DNA from: Halotia branconii CENA392
Lineage (GTDB): Bacteria > Cyanobacteriota > Cyanobacteriia > Cyanobacteriales > Nostocaceae
Direction of reading: 5' to 3'
NCBI RefSeq assembly: GCF_029953635.1
Contig: NZ_CP124543.1
Span: 2,955,455-3,019,454, forward strand
DNA: 64,000 nucleotides
The notes under the pieces: generated by a model
The model's database searches: none
Seen by the model: only the letters and a program-made list of their open reading frames with translations
Told to the model about the DNA's origin: nothing
Made by a program: the position numbers and the translations under genes
Shown: one piece after another, positions 1-8,351 of the stretch
Numbering within the stretch: the first letter of the stretch is position 1
Layout: every line of letters starts with the position of its first letter

Positions 1-88
1 ACTGATCTGTTTTAGTTATGAGTATGGTTAAAGCTTTTTGAACTTCCCATCAATATAGATACTTAGAGCTGGTAAAACGAAATCGGGT

Positions 89-371
89 TTAGTTGATTTG
101 AGAAATTACCGCTGCCATATCAAAATCACTTTGTGTCAACCCACCTGCATCATGGCTTGTAAGTAAAATCTTCACTTTGTTATAAGAAATCTCTATAATT
201 TGGGTGATGTCCCACCGACTCAGCAGGTTCGACTAGGAGATTAATAAATCCAGTTGCTGCAATAAAATCTTTAAATTTGCCAGTGGTCTGTAACTTAGAT
301 TCTTTACCTGTCCAACCTGACAGACCATTTACCTGTGCTTGGATTTCTGCATCCCTTAATAGTTGTGCCAT
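89..371 (-). pseudogene. Pterin-4a-carbinolamine dehydratase (PCD/DCoH), frameshifted
   Basis: Family role: dehydration of 4a-hydroxytetrahydropterin (pterin recycling). The intact N-terminal part starts MAQLLRDAEIQAQ and runs 63 codons to a premature stop, ending in the active-site motif HHPN. The missing C-terminal half follows in the next frame: IEISYNKVKILLTSHDAGGL and then TQSDFD, ending at a TAA at 89-91. One extra base around 195-200 separates the two frames. Removing it gives about 94 residues, the normal family length, with the HHP-(D/N)-I-x-x-x-Y-x-x-V signature restored. The lack of other damage suggests a very recent mutation or a base-calling error. A small-transcript candidate with a terminator lies upstream on the same strand. 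Confidence 0.82.
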
Positions 372-591
372 ATCAAAAAAACCTTATTTAGCTGCGTATG
401 GCATTTTTATAGATATTGACCAAGGTTATTTCCTACTGGCTCACTTATGAGAACTTATGAGGATAATAACAATGGTTTATCTTTTTGAATATGCAAAGTA
501 CAATTTCTTGTGAAAAAGACTTAAAGAGTAATACTCAGTTAATTGTCAACAATTAGCAATTTATTAATCAAAACTTACCCTTAAAAACTAT

Positions 592-629
592 CCGCTTTGA
601 TTTTGCTCGGTTGAACACAATCAAAGCGG
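592..629 (-). terminator. Rho-independent terminator of the micro-ORF transcript
   Basis: Perfect 11-bp inverted repeat (592-602 with 619-629) around a 16-nt loop. On the minus strand the stem is followed within four bases by a run of five T. It lies about 105 bp after the stop of the 23-codon ORF and 220 bp before the pterin dehydratase start, so it could act as a true end or as an attenuator. Confidence 0.7.
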
Positions 630-732
630 TCTAGCGGGTCTTCAGATTGCAACCAGACTGCCGGAAGGAACTTCTAGCTTAGCCTAGCTAATTGAGCTAA
701 CTTAGTATCTCAAGGACAACTAAGACTAACTT

Positions 733-804
733 TTAAAGAACAGCCCCGGCGCGCAGCCGGCTAACTGCAACCTGATGACCCACGCATTTACTACTTTCAA
801 TCAT
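733..804 (-). CDS. Candidate 23-residue peptide with a perfect Shine-Dalgarno
   Basis: The ORF starts ATG ATT GAA AGT AGT AAA TGC and ends GGG GCT GTT CTT TAA. The peptide begins MIESSKCVGHQ and ends RLRAGAVL: one Cys, one His, three basic residues, and no membrane segment or signal peptide. An AAGGAGG lies 8 nt upstream of this ATG. The in-frame ATG at 808-810 sits only 2 nt from the same Shine-Dalgarno and is the less likely start. GC content of the 3' half is higher than the surroundings because it overlaps a GC-rich palindromic segment. No function is recognised; it could be a leader peptide or a stand-alone small protein. Confidence 0.45.
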   Translation of the reverse strand: MIESSKCVGHQVAVSRLRAGAVL

Positions 805-922
805 GGGCATCACCTCCTTGTTGCCTAAGTGGTCTTAGTTTCAAAAGGCAGAGCATGTCGCTCTGGGTTATTCACCTTGAAACAATATAACACAATTTAT
901 TTGCTATTAGCTAAAAATAGAA

Positions 923-948
923 AATCCTCCGCTAATTAGCGGAGGATT
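923..948 (-). terminator. psbD terminator
   Basis: A 26-bp perfect palindrome lies 36 bp after the psbD stop codon. On the minus strand it is followed by TTTTCTATTTTT. The symmetry would allow some bidirectional function, but the T-rich side matches psbD. Confidence 0.85.
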
Positions 949-983
949 ATTAAAGACTGATGAATCTTAATTCATCATCATGC

Positions 984-2042
984 TTACAGTGCGTTACCGC
1001 GAGGTAGAACTTCCTCAGGGAATACAAATTGTTCGTGAGGCTGATCTTGAGGAGCCATCCAAGCGCGGATACCCTCGTTCAGCAAAATGTTTTTGGTATA
1101 GAAGGTTTCAAACTCTGGGTCTTCTGCCGCCCGCAATTCTTGGGACACGAAGTCATACGCCCGCAAGTTGAGTGCTAAACCGACAATCCCGATTGATGCC
1201 ATCCACAAACCTGTGACTGGTACAAACAACATAAAGAAGTGTAACCAGCGTTTGTTAGAGAAAGCAATCCCGAATATCTGTGACCAGAAACGGTTTGCTG
1301 TCACCATTGAATAGGTTTCTTCGGATTGGGTGGGATTGAAGGCGCGGAAGGTGTTTGAACCTTCACCATCTTCAAATAGGGTGTTTTCTACTGTTGCACC
1401 GTGAATCGCGCACAATAGCGCTCCACCCAATACTCCGGCTACACCCATCATGTGGAAGGGGTTGAGTGTCCAGTTGTGGAAACCTTGCAGGAATAACAGA
1501 AAGCGGAAGATGGCTGCGACACCAAAGCTGGGTGCAAAGAACCAGGAAGACTGTCCCAAGGGGTACATCAAAAAGACGCTGACGAATACCGCTATTGGGG
1601 CTGAAAATGCTAAGGCGTTGTAAGGACGAATCCCTACTAACCGAGCAATTTCAAATTGCCGCAACATGAAGCCAATTAAACCAAAGGCTCCGTGTAGAGC
1701 TACGAATGGCCACAATCCACCCAATTGACACCAGCGAGTAAAGTCGCCTTGGGCTTCTGGTCCCCACAGTAACAACAGGGAGTGTCCCATGCTGTCTGCG
1801 GGTGATGATACTGCTACTGTTAAAAAGTTACAGCCTTCTAAGTATGATGACGCTAGCCCGTGGGTGTACCAAGAGGTGACAAAGGTTGTACCGGTTAGCC
1901 AACCGCCTAGTGCCAGGAAGGCGCAGGGAAATAGTAATATTCCTGACCAACCTACGAATACGAAGCGATCGCGCTTTAACCAGTCGTCTAGTACGTCAAA
2001 CCACCCTCTACTACTGGGGGCGCGTCCTACTGCGATGGTCAT
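984..2042 (-). CDS. psbD: Photosystem II reaction-centre protein D2 (psbD, monocistronic copy)
   Basis: Encodes the D2 thylakoid membrane subunit that pairs with D1 to bind P680, pheophytin, the non-haem iron and QA. The 352 residues match the family length end to end, from [10 protein letters not shown] to [10 protein letters not shown]. Visible markers are RPYNA (redox-active Tyr-D), [12 protein letters not shown] (P680 and iron histidines) and [10 protein letters not shown]. Cyanobacteria usually carry one psbD overlapping psbC plus a second standalone psbD. Here no psbC follows; the gene ends and a strong terminator begins 36 bp later, so this corresponds to the standalone (psbD2-type) copy, commonly light-responsive. 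The 323-bp region upstream (2043-2365) holds the divergent promoters of psbD and the UPF0367-like gene. Confidence 0.97.
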   Translation of the reverse strand: MTIAVGRAPSSRGWFDVLDDWLKRDRFVFVGWSGILLFPCAFLALGGWLTGTTFVTSWYTHGLASSYLEGCNFLTVAVSSPADSMGHSLLLLWGPEAQGDFTRWCQLGGLWPFVALHGAFGLIGFMLRQFEIARLVGIRPYNALAFSAPIAVFVSVFLMYPLGQSSWFFAPSFGVAAIFRFLLFLQGFHNWTLNPFHMMGVAGVLGGALLCAIHGATVENTLFEDGEGSNTFRAFNPTQSEETYSMVTANRFWSQIFGIAFSNKRWLHFFMLFVPVTGLWMASIGIVGLALNLRAYDFVSQELRAAEDPEFETFYTKNILLNEGIRAWMAPQDQPHEQFVFPEEVLPRGNAL

Positions 2043-2365
2043 TACAACAAATCTCCAAATGTTTATAAGTACAGGTTTACCTAAAGAGTCGCATTTTATA
2101 GCTACCCATAGGCAGAAAAATAACTAGGTTGTCAATCTAGTTTACAATTTTTTACTGACTCTAATAATTTTAAGTGAAAATCGCTAATTTTTCCAGTAGA
2201 TTCTGAGTTGAATTTAATATTTAAATACAGAAAAGGGTTCTGGGTACTGGCTATCGGCTATTGCAAAAGATTTTTAACTCTATCCAATAATCAATTCTCC
2301 TTCCCCCAGTAATCAGTCAGCTGACGCTAAAATGAGTCCTATCAGTTAAATTTGATTAATGCTAA

Positions 2366-2638
2366 ATGTTTACCATTGACTTGAGCATCAGAAACACTGC
2401 TTTTCCTGTATCAGTACAACGTAAGTCAGCAGAGGATGCTGAGGCAGTCTATCAGTTAATTTTGGCAGCAATGCGCTCTGGTAATCCTGACCTTGTGGAA
2501 CTTAAGTGCGAGGGCAAGACAGAGAAAAAAATTGCTGTACGCGCTAGTGAGATTTCTGGAGTACAAATTGTTCAGAAAGATGGTATGACTCCTGGTGGTG
2601 GAAGACCTCCAGGCTTTTTTGCCGTAGCTGCTGAGTAG
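2366..2638 (+). CDS. Conserved cyanobacterial small protein (UPF0367-like)
   Basis: The 90-residue soluble protein begins MFTIDLSIRNT and ends with a glycine/proline segment GGGRPPGFFAVAAE. The pattern of an N-terminal beta-rich segment, QRKSAEDAEAVYQ and a GRPPGFF tail resembles the UPF0367 family of cyanobacteria, which has no established function as far as I know. There is no signal peptide or membrane span. It is 13 bp upstream of an ABC ATPase gene and probably co-transcribed with it. Family assignment is from memory of the pattern. Confidence 0.8.
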   Translation: MFTIDLSIRNTAFPVSVQRKSAEDAEAVYQLILAAMRSGNPDLVELKCEGKTEKKIAVRASEISGVQIVQKDGMTPGGGRPPGFFAVAAE

Positions 2639-2651
2639 CCAAGGTTTACAA

Positions 2652-3329
2652 ATGGCGGAAGTAGGCATCGAGGTCAAGGATTTACACTTCAGTTGGCCTA
2701 ATGGCGAGAAGGCAATCCAATCTTGCTCTCTAGAAGTACCCAAAGGAGAATTTTGGATGCTTTTAGGTACAAATGGTAGTGGCAAATCAACATTACTCCG
2801 ATTACTGGCGGGGCTATTAGCTCTTAAGTCTGGTGAAATTCGGGTTTTACATCCTGTTGGCTTTGTCTTCCAAAATCCTGATCATCAACTAGTGATGCCA
2901 ACTGTTGGTGCTGATGTGGCTTTTGGATTGGTGGAAGAAAAATTGCCACCTGCTGCTGTGAGAGCAAGAGTTAATGAGGCGCTGGGGGCAGTAAATTTGA
3001 GTGCCTTACAACTACGCCCTATTTATGCCCTAAGTGGCGGACAAAAACAGCGAGTGGCGATCGCAGGTGCGATCGCCCGTCGTTGCGAAGTCTTATTATT
3101 AGATGAACCTACAGCTTTACTCGATCCAGACAGCCAACTGGACTTAGTGGCTAGTGTTCGCCGTTTAGTCAAAAGTCGGGGTATTACAGCTCTGTGGGTA
3201 ACGCATCGCTTAGATGAGCTAAATTACTGTGACGGCGCTTTTCTACTAGAAAAAGGTTCTTTAATAGATCAAGGTGAACCTCAGCGTCTCAAAGAACGTC
3301 TGATGGAGGTACATGGGACTTCCAACTAA
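2652..3329 (+). CDS. ABC transporter ATP-binding protein (CbiO/ECF-like)
   Basis: Single nucleotide-binding domain of 225 residues. Walker A is GTNGSGKST (about residues 39-47), the Q-loop VFQNPDHQ is of the type found in cobalt/ECF transporters, the signature is LSGGQKQR, Walker B is VLLLDEPT, and the switch histidine lies in VTHRLDE. There is no fused membrane domain and no permease next door, so the partner must be encoded elsewhere. Cyanobacteria and plastids share stand-alone ATPases of this kind whose substrates are mostly unproved. The short spacing to the preceding gene suggests one operon. Confidence 0.88.
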   Translation: MAEVGIEVKDLHFSWPNGEKAIQSCSLEVPKGEFWMLLGTNGSGKSTLLRLLAGLLALKSGEIRVLHPVGFVFQNPDHQLVMPTVGADVAFGLVEEKLPPAAVRARVNEALGAVNLSALQLRPIYALSGGQKQRVAIAGAIARRCEVLLLDEPTALLDPDSQLDLVASVRRLVKSRGITALWVTHRLDELNYCDGAFLLEKGSLIDQGEPQRLKERLMEVHGTSN

Positions 3330-3344
3330 AAAATATCCTATTAT

Positions 3345-3442
3345 TTTGACCAAATAATTACTAATTCGTAATGACGCTCCTGCGTCGCTCTAAGCGAAGC
3401 CATGCCGTAGGCTTTACGCTGCGCTAACGTAATTCGTAATTA
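3345..3442. repeat. Short intergenic repeat, family R1 (copy 1)
   Basis: Starts TTTTGACCAAATAATTACTAA and continues with TTCGTAATGACGCTCCTGCG, ending near CGTAATTCGTAATTAG. The left 28 bp are almost identical to 23556-23584 (copy 2), and both copies have AATTCGTAAT-type ends around a variable centre full of TGCG/GCGTAG words. It looks like a non-autonomous palindromic element; no ORF. Confidence 0.7.
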
Positions 3443-3611
3443 GTTGGTGTCATAGCCCCCCCACCAAATTAAAAATTGGTGGTCTTCCAGACGTTCGCAA
3501 GCTCGCTACCGCTACGCTATCAGTGGTAGGTTCAAGCCCCCACTTAGAATCGCTACAAATTATGTTGACTTTCCTTTTCTCGCTACTGAAAACTTACAAC
3601 TGACAAATAAT

Positions 3612-4527
3612 TTAGAGGATGTTTGAAAAGTTTTAGGGAGTCAAAAATTAAGCCAATCGCTTCAGCATAATACGGATCATTGCAAGGTAGATAAACGTTT
3701 CTGAGGTTTCGGGCAATAATTCGTAATCTCTGACCAATCGTCGACATCCCATGAACCAACCAAAAGTGCGTTCCACCACCCAACGTTTTTTGAGCAAAAC
3801 AAAGCCCTTGGTTTGCTCTGGTCGCAGCACCACCTGTACAATCCAGCGACAAAAATTCATGACCCACTGCATGAACGGTTGCCCATCAAAGCCACCATCA
3901 ACCCAAATGGTGGTTAAGCGATCTTTGGCTTGAGATTGTTTAACTCGTTTGAGAACTTGTTGACCACCAGCGCGTTCACCCACATTGGCAGCCGTAACCA
4001 ATACTCTTAGTACTAATCCCAAGGTATCGACTGTGATAAATCGCTTACGCCCTTTAATTTTCTTACCTGAATCAAAACCTACATCTTGACTCACCATCGC
4101 CGCACTTTTGACACTTTGACTATCGATGATGGCTTCCGATGGGTTCTTGTGTCGTTCCTGCTCTATCCGCACCCACTCCCTAAGACTGTCATGGATTAAC
4201 AGCCAAGTCCCGTCTTTGCGCCAATTCCGCAAATATGTGTACACTGTCTGCCAGGGCGGAAAGTCACGCCTGTTGCCCTCGCCATCTCACTCCTTCTACC
4301 AAAATATAGAAAATTGCATTTAGGACTGACCACATATCGACTTCACGCTTGCGTCCACCGGGTTTTGCCTCTGGAATCAGGTCACTCATCCATTCATATT
4401 GGTCACGGCTCAAATTGCTGGGGTAAGCTTTACTCATGTCACTCTCTCGGTGCTGTTTACTATTCATTCACAGCTTATACTGAGAGAGCTTTTTTACACC
4501 CTATCCGACTTTTCAAACACCCTCTTA
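3612..4527. mobile_element. IS5-family insertion sequence with TTA target duplication
   Basis: The element spans 3615-4524 (910 bp). Its terminal inverted repeats are GAGGATGTTTGAAAAGT (3615-3631) and its near-perfect complement at 4508-4524 (one mismatch). TTA is present directly outside both ends (3612-3614 and 4525-4527), which fits the TNA target duplication known for the IS1031/IS427 groups of IS5. It carries one transposase in two frames on the minus strand. Intact ends and target duplication indicate recent insertion. Confidence 0.9.
3648..4467 (-). CDS. IS5-family transposase, two frames (possible programmed frameshift)
   Basis: The upstream frame (4264-4467) encodes MSKAYPSNLSRDQYEWMSDL and WSVLNAIFYILVEGVRWRG before a stop. 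The downstream frame encodes DFPPWQTVYTYLRNWRKDGTW, the DDE-type catalytic core with IIDSQSVKSA, WVDGGFDG and RRWVVERTFGW-like KRWVVERTFGWF, ending at 3648. Sliding one base forward near 4277 (GGG CAA CAG to GGG-C-AAC-AGG) joins them as WRGNRRDFPPW, which matches the family. Many cyanobacterial IS5 elements are read by such a shift, so the transposase may be functional; ordinary mutation is the alternative. Total about 270 residues. Confidence 0.85.
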
Positions 4528-4568
4528 GCGTTCAGCCCTTTTTCTCTAGTTAATTAATCAGTAATTGT

Positions 4569-4612
4569 TAACAACTGCGGCGCGCCTCTCAAGGGCGCGT
4601 TTGCAGTTGTTA
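4569..4612. other. Strong two-part hairpin between the IS and the NYN gene
   Basis: TAACAACTGC (4569-4578) pairs with GCAGTTGTTA (4603-4612) and an inner CGCGCC (4581-4586) pairs with GGCGCG (4594-4599). There is no clean T-tract, so it is not a textbook terminator. Its GC-rich inner stem stands out from the AT-rich flanks. Function unknown. Confidence 0.6.
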
Positions 4613-4749
4613 CAGTCTTTATTAACGTGAATTTTAGAATAATATCATATTTTTTACTCTTCTGTAACATAGTGTTACAAGCAATGCTTCAATTACTATA
4701 AAACTTATGAATGAATCTTGTTAACTCTAGAAAATTGTGATTAAAAACC

Positions 4750-5301
4750 ATGCCCCGTTCCATACTCCAAGCCGTCTTATTAGTGGACGGCTACAACATA
4801 ATTGGTGCTTGGCCTTGCTTGAAAAAAACCCGTGATCATGCTGGATTAGAAGCGGCGCGTGGAGAATTGGTTGAAGCAATGACAAATTACAGTGCATTTC
4901 AAGGTTATGAAACTCAAATAGTTTTTGATGCTCAATACCAAAATGCTGCTAGTAATAAACAAATTATTACCGAGCTTTTATCAGTTCATTTTACTGATTT
5001 TGGGCAAACAGCAGACACATACATCGAAAAAGCTTGTGCATCTTTGCGTCCACATATCACCCAATCGCGGGTTTCTCGCGTAATTGTGGCCACATCAGAC
5101 CGGGCGCAACAGTTAATGGTACAAGGGTATGGAGCTGAATGGTTGTCGGCACAACAACTCTGTGGCGAAGTAGAAACCACCGTTTGTCGAATGCGGCATA
5201 AGTATCAATCACGCAAGCAATCTAAGAGTAGATTTTTAGCTAGTACTATAGATGCCAAGGCGCGGCAACGTCTGGCTGAGCTGCGAATGGGATTACAGTA
5301 G
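4750..5301 (+). CDS. NYN-domain ribonuclease-like protein (YacP/Rae1 family)
   Basis: 183-residue soluble protein whose N-terminus LLVDGYNIIGAW carries the first acidic residue of the PIN-like NYN fold. Further acidic positions lie in IVFDAQYQ, FGQTADTYIEKA and VATSDRAQQ, which are typical metal-site positions of the YacP family (Bacillus Rae1 is a ribosome-associated endoribonuclease). The basic C-terminus (RHKYQSRKQSKSR) may contact RNA. It stands alone upstream of tRNA-Asn. The start is the first ATG (4750), immediately before the conserved domain. Confidence 0.88.
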   Translation: MPRSILQAVLLVDGYNIIGAWPCLKKTRDHAGLEAARGELVEAMTNYSAFQGYETQIVFDAQYQNAASNKQIITELLSVHFTDFGQTADTYIEKACASLRPHITQSRVSRVIVATSDRAQQLMVQGYGAEWLSAQQLCGEVETTVCRMRHKYQSRKQSKSRFLASTIDAKARQRLAELRMGLQ

Positions 5302-5443
5302 ATGTAGATGAAAGCCTGTAATTAACCTCCAGTAAAGCTTATAGCTACAATATAACTATAATTAAGCATCTTAAGAAAAACATTTTAGCCCAGAGTACTT
5401 GCCATATCGTTCTATTGGGTTTAAGATTATAAATCGTGAGCGT

Positions 5444-5515
<72 letters not shown>

Positions 5516-5616
5516 TAAAAAAAATGTGAAGGGAGAAAAGTTCAATTTCACCCTTCGCGCTTTTTAATTTCAAAAACTATGCTTCGGGACTTGCGTGGAA
5601 AAAAAGTACCAGCAGA

Positions 5617-5669
5617 CTGAGTTTCGACTACTTTGACTGCATTCAGCACAAGTGCGCTCAACTCTCGAC
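5617..5669. repeat. Dispersed CTGAGTTTCGACTAC-type repeat (family R2)
   Basis: Contains CTGAGTTTCGACTACTTTGA and ACAAGTGCGCTCAAC. Related words occur at 15291-15395, 19966-20008, 23824-23875, 29514-29575, 37399-37460 and 38475-38500. All copies are intergenic and most adjoin purine/pyrimidine tracts. Confidence 0.75.
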
Positions 5670-5686
5670 AATCGGGGGTTTGGCAT

Positions 5687-5786
5687 TGGTGTCAACTTAA
5701 GCTAGAAATCGCTTATCTGTTGGCTTCGTCACCCCCCAAGAAATTTATTTCTTGCGGGACATCGGTTTTGCGTTAAGTTGACACCA
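5687..5786. mobile_element. 100-bp MITE-like element with perfect 14-bp terminal inverted repeats
   Basis: TGGTGTCAACTTAA (5687-5700) and TTAAGTTGACACCA (5773-5786) are exact complements. The same 10-mer GGGGGTTTGG occurs on both sides, at 5674-5683 and 5789-5798, as if the target had been duplicated. The interior holds a small hairpin CAAGAAAT...ATTTCTTG and no ORF. It fits a non-autonomous element moved by a transposase elsewhere. Confidence 0.75.
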
Positions 5787-5951
5787 GTGGGGGTTTGGAC
5801 ACTTTAACCCGCAGATACCTTACTAGACGACACATCAGAACAGGACGAGATGAATGCTTGGCGGAGGCATTGAAGATTTAAGCTAATTCTAAGTATGCTT
5901 AGAATAATAGTAGTTAACCGTCACTAAACACTAATGATACAGATTTTATCA

Positions 5952-6260
5952 ATGCGTCATTTTAGTTGTGCCACGCTACTAACATTATTATTAACGACTC
6001 CAGTTACTGCTCAACAGGTTCCACCGCAAGTAATTAATGGTGTATTGCATCAAGAGTCAAGGTTTTTTAGGCAGGGAAGGGAAGAGTTTGAAAAAGAAAT
6101 TCAACTTTTGCTCAGAAAAAGCCTTAATCCTCCAGCAAGTCTGTTAAAAGTTCATCCCATAAAAACACAAGAACAGCGATCGCCTAACGAAAATCCTCAA
6201 ATTGCACCAAATGATTTTAATAAATCTTTCTTGCAAAAATCAACTACTGAAGCTGGTTAG
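5952..6260 (+). CDS. Small secreted hypothetical protein
   Basis: About 102 residues from the chosen ATG. The N-terminus MRHFSCATLLTLLLTTPVTA, followed by QQV, is a convincing Sec signal peptide with AxA-like cleavage. An in-frame ATG 18 bp upstream (5934) would add MIQILS before it; neither start has a clear Shine-Dalgarno. The mature part is charged and probably helical (ESRFFRQGREEFEKEIQLLL), then proline/asparagine-rich. I recognise no family. It is likely periplasmic or thylakoid-lumenal. Confidence 0.6.
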   Translation: MRHFSCATLLTLLLTTPVTAQQVPPQVINGVLHQESRFFRQGREEFEKEIQLLLRKSLNPPASLLKVHPIKTQEQRSPNENPQIAPNDFNKSFLQKSTTEAG

Positions 6261-6370
6261 TTGAGCAGATATGTCATTTTAGCTGTAAAGATATGTAGAA
6301 CAGCTACTAAAAGAAGAGTAAGCGATCGCCCCATCCTACAGTTCAATAGACTATTTTTTGGCTTTCATAA

Positions 6371-6970
6371 TCATAAGGTTGCTACAAGTTCCTTCAGGCG
6401 ATCGCGTCCGTCGCGGAAGACAGGCCAACCATCTCCCACTAACACCGCTTCTACCTGACTTAAATCTGCTAGCCGACGCACAGAAGCAACTGCTTCCTCC
6501 CGATTCAGCAACTTTTCATCAGGTAAAATAGTCAAGCTACCTGCTTTGCGCGCCCGTACCAAATCCCCTGTAATCAAGGTTGTTTCCTCTAGCAATAAAG
6601 CTAATTCACCTGGAGTTTTAGAGCCTTGGAGTTCAATAGTTTTGAGTCCTGGTACTAACTCATCGCCATCAGAGAGCCAGCGATCGCAAAGTAAGGGAAA
6701 AGAGTCTTTTTCTCCCAGGGGTCCAGCGACTTTAGCATAAGTTTGATCAGCAATTTCTTTAGCCGCCCTAATATGCTCAGAGTTCGTCAGTACAATCCAA
6801 AGCACACCACCCAGAGATTGCAAATGATTCCAATCATGGTTAGATAGGGCTACTGGGTCAATCAAGATATTACCACTGGGACGAATCCAGGCAATCCCAT
6901 TAAAATCTATATTTCTCGCAGGATTGAAGATAGACCAGCCATATAAATCAGGACGGTGCAGAGATTTCAT
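6371..6970 (-). CDS. Metallo-beta-lactamase-fold-like protein without canonical metal motif
   Basis: 199 residues. The order of segments (ILIDPVALSNHDW, GVLWIVLTNSEHIRAA, TTLITGDLVRA, EAVLVGDGWPVFRDG) follows the MBL fold of small cyanobacterial and plant proteins. The usual HxHxDH is absent: at its position the sequence is TNSEHIRAAKE, so zinc binding and hydrolase activity are doubtful. ITGD retains the motif-3-like aspartate. It stands alone, convergent with the secreted protein gene upstream, and is separated from clpP by 337 bp in which I see no other feature. Confidence 0.7.
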   Translation of the reverse strand: MKSLHRPDLYGWSIFNPARNIDFNGIAWIRPSGNILIDPVALSNHDWNHLQSLGGVLWIVLTNSEHIRAAKEIADQTYAKVAGPLGEKDSFPLLCDRWLSDGDELVPGLKTIELQGSKTPGELALLLEETTLITGDLVRARKAGSLTILPDEKLLNREEAVASVRRLADLSQVEAVLVGDGWPVFRDGRDRLKELVATL

Positions 6971-7269
6971 AGCAGCGCTGTATTAATAGTCATTCTCAAT
7001 AATCTATCAATAATTCTGCCTATAAGTTCAAAAAATGGTCGGTAAATACAGGTTTTAATTTTATTGAGCGGACTGGTATGCTTTGTGCTGAAATGTGTCC
7101 ATGTTGTATAGTAGCTTGCAAAACACGAGCAATAAAGTTGTACTAATTGCTGCTTATTGCAAGTGTCAATAATCTTACGTAGCTCTGAAAATTAAGTAGG
7201 ACAGCGTAAATAATGAAAGATTTAAGGGCTAGAGCCGCTTACTACGAAATTATTTCAATTAAATTAAGA

Positions 7270-7301
7270 GTCTCCCACCAAGCTACGCTGTGGTAGGAGA
7301 G
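7270..7301 (-). terminator. Probable clpP terminator
   Basis: An 11-bp stem (7270-7280 with 7291-7301, allowing G-U pairs) lies just after the clpP stop codon. On the minus strand it is followed by TTAATTTAATT, a weak T-rich tail. Confidence 0.55.
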
Positions 7302-7307
7302 TGTCAA

Positions 7308-7919
7308 CTAATTGACGGCAGCAACTGCTGGACGGCTACCAGCTGCATGACGATCAATTACTTGGTCAATCAAGCCATAATCTTTAGCTTCTTCTGGTGA
7401 CATAAAAAAGTCGCGTTCAGTATCTTCAGCAATACGCTCAATTGGTTGACCTGTATGTTCAGCTAAATAGTCGTTTAGCTTGCGTTTGTGATACAGAATT
7501 TCCCGCGCTTGAATTTCAATATCAGTCGCTTGTCCTTGAGCGCCACCTAAAGGTTGATGAATCATAATCCGAGAATGGGGTAGACTCATCCGCTTACCTT
7601 TAGTACCAGCACTAAGAAGAAAAGCTCCCATACTTGCTGCGAGTCCGGTACAAATAGTACAGACATCAGGACGGATGTGCTTCATCGTGTCAAAAATGCC
7701 CATACCAGCAGTTACCGAACCACCAGGAGAATTAATATACATGTAAATATCTTTCTCCGAGTCATCAGCATCTAAAAACAGTAGTTGGGCAACAATCAAG
7801 TTAGCTAAATTGCTATCAACTTGTTGTCCTAAGAAGATGATGCGCTCACGCAACAGCCGTGAGTAGATATCGAAGGCGCGTTCGCCTCGACCCGATTGTT
7901 CAATAACGATAGGAATCAT
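7308..7919 (-). CDS. clpP: ATP-dependent Clp protease proteolytic subunit
   Basis: The 203-residue serine peptidase subunit forms tetradecameric ClpP rings that work with Clp ATPases. The catalytic triad is visible: Ser96 in LAASMGAF, His121 in [10 protein letters not shown], and Asp170 in DTERDFFM. The N-terminus [21 protein letters not shown] is the standard processed-type start. No clpX or clpR is adjacent, so this is a single-gene unit rather than the clpP-clpX pair; which cyanobacterial paralogue it is cannot be decided from the window. Confidence 0.96.
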   Translation of the reverse strand: MIPIVIEQSGRGERAFDIYSRLLRERIIFLGQQVDSNLANLIVAQLLFLDADDSEKDIYMYINSPGGSVTAGMGIFDTMKHIRPDVCTICTGLAASMGAFLLSAGTKGKRMSLPHSRIMIHQPLGGAQGQATDIEIQAREILYHKRKLNDYLAEHTGQPIERIAEDTERDFFMSPEEAKDYGLIDQVIDRHAAGSRPAVAAVN

Positions 7920-8351
7920 GCAGCGTTCTTGTAGCTATTTTACATCTATTTTATCTATGACAATGGCTGATTGTTGTCCTCTTCCTCAAGTAAGCTAATT
8001 TCTTCTCTACTTGGTAGATGCATAAATACCTCTAGGCACTTTTTATAGGGAAAAGCGTCTTAAAGAAATAAGCTTATGTGGTTAGGAAAAAACAATCAAA
8101 AAATTCCTCGCCCTTGTCAACCCTGAAAATGGGATTTGCTACACAATTTTTAGTAGCTTAGCGACCAGACGAATCACCACACAAGTGTTAATAAATTTTC
8201 GTCAGCTATTGGTAACTTTTTCAACATTTTTTTAGCTTTTTTGTAAGCAGTTATCCGGTTATTTATGTCAAAATCCGGTAAACCAATAGTACGGCGTGTA
8301 TTTACAGTAGTTCATCTTATTTGCAATGCTATCAATCAAGGGAGACCTGCC

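Larger units (their letters stand above)
585..890 (-). ncRNA. Candidate self-contained small transcript carrying a micro-ORF
   Basis: Reading the minus strand from about 890 there is a weak TATATT -10-like hexamer (884-889), a 6-bp hairpin (849-865, CAGAGC/GCTCTG), a perfect AAGGAGG Shine-Dalgarno (813-819), a 23-codon ORF (733-804), and a terminator hairpin (592-629) followed by TTTTT. A second terminator at 923-948 separates it from psbD upstream. The order promoter, RBS, short ORF, terminator looks like an independent small mRNA or a leader/attenuator for the pterin dehydratase gene 220 bp further on. Transcript ends are inferred; I do not recognise a known RNA family. Confidence 0.4.

Noticed and set aside
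1789..2127. 112-codon ORF antisense to the psbD 5' end
   Set aside because: It is a frame shadow of the highly conserved D2 protein; no Shine-Dalgarno or protein features.
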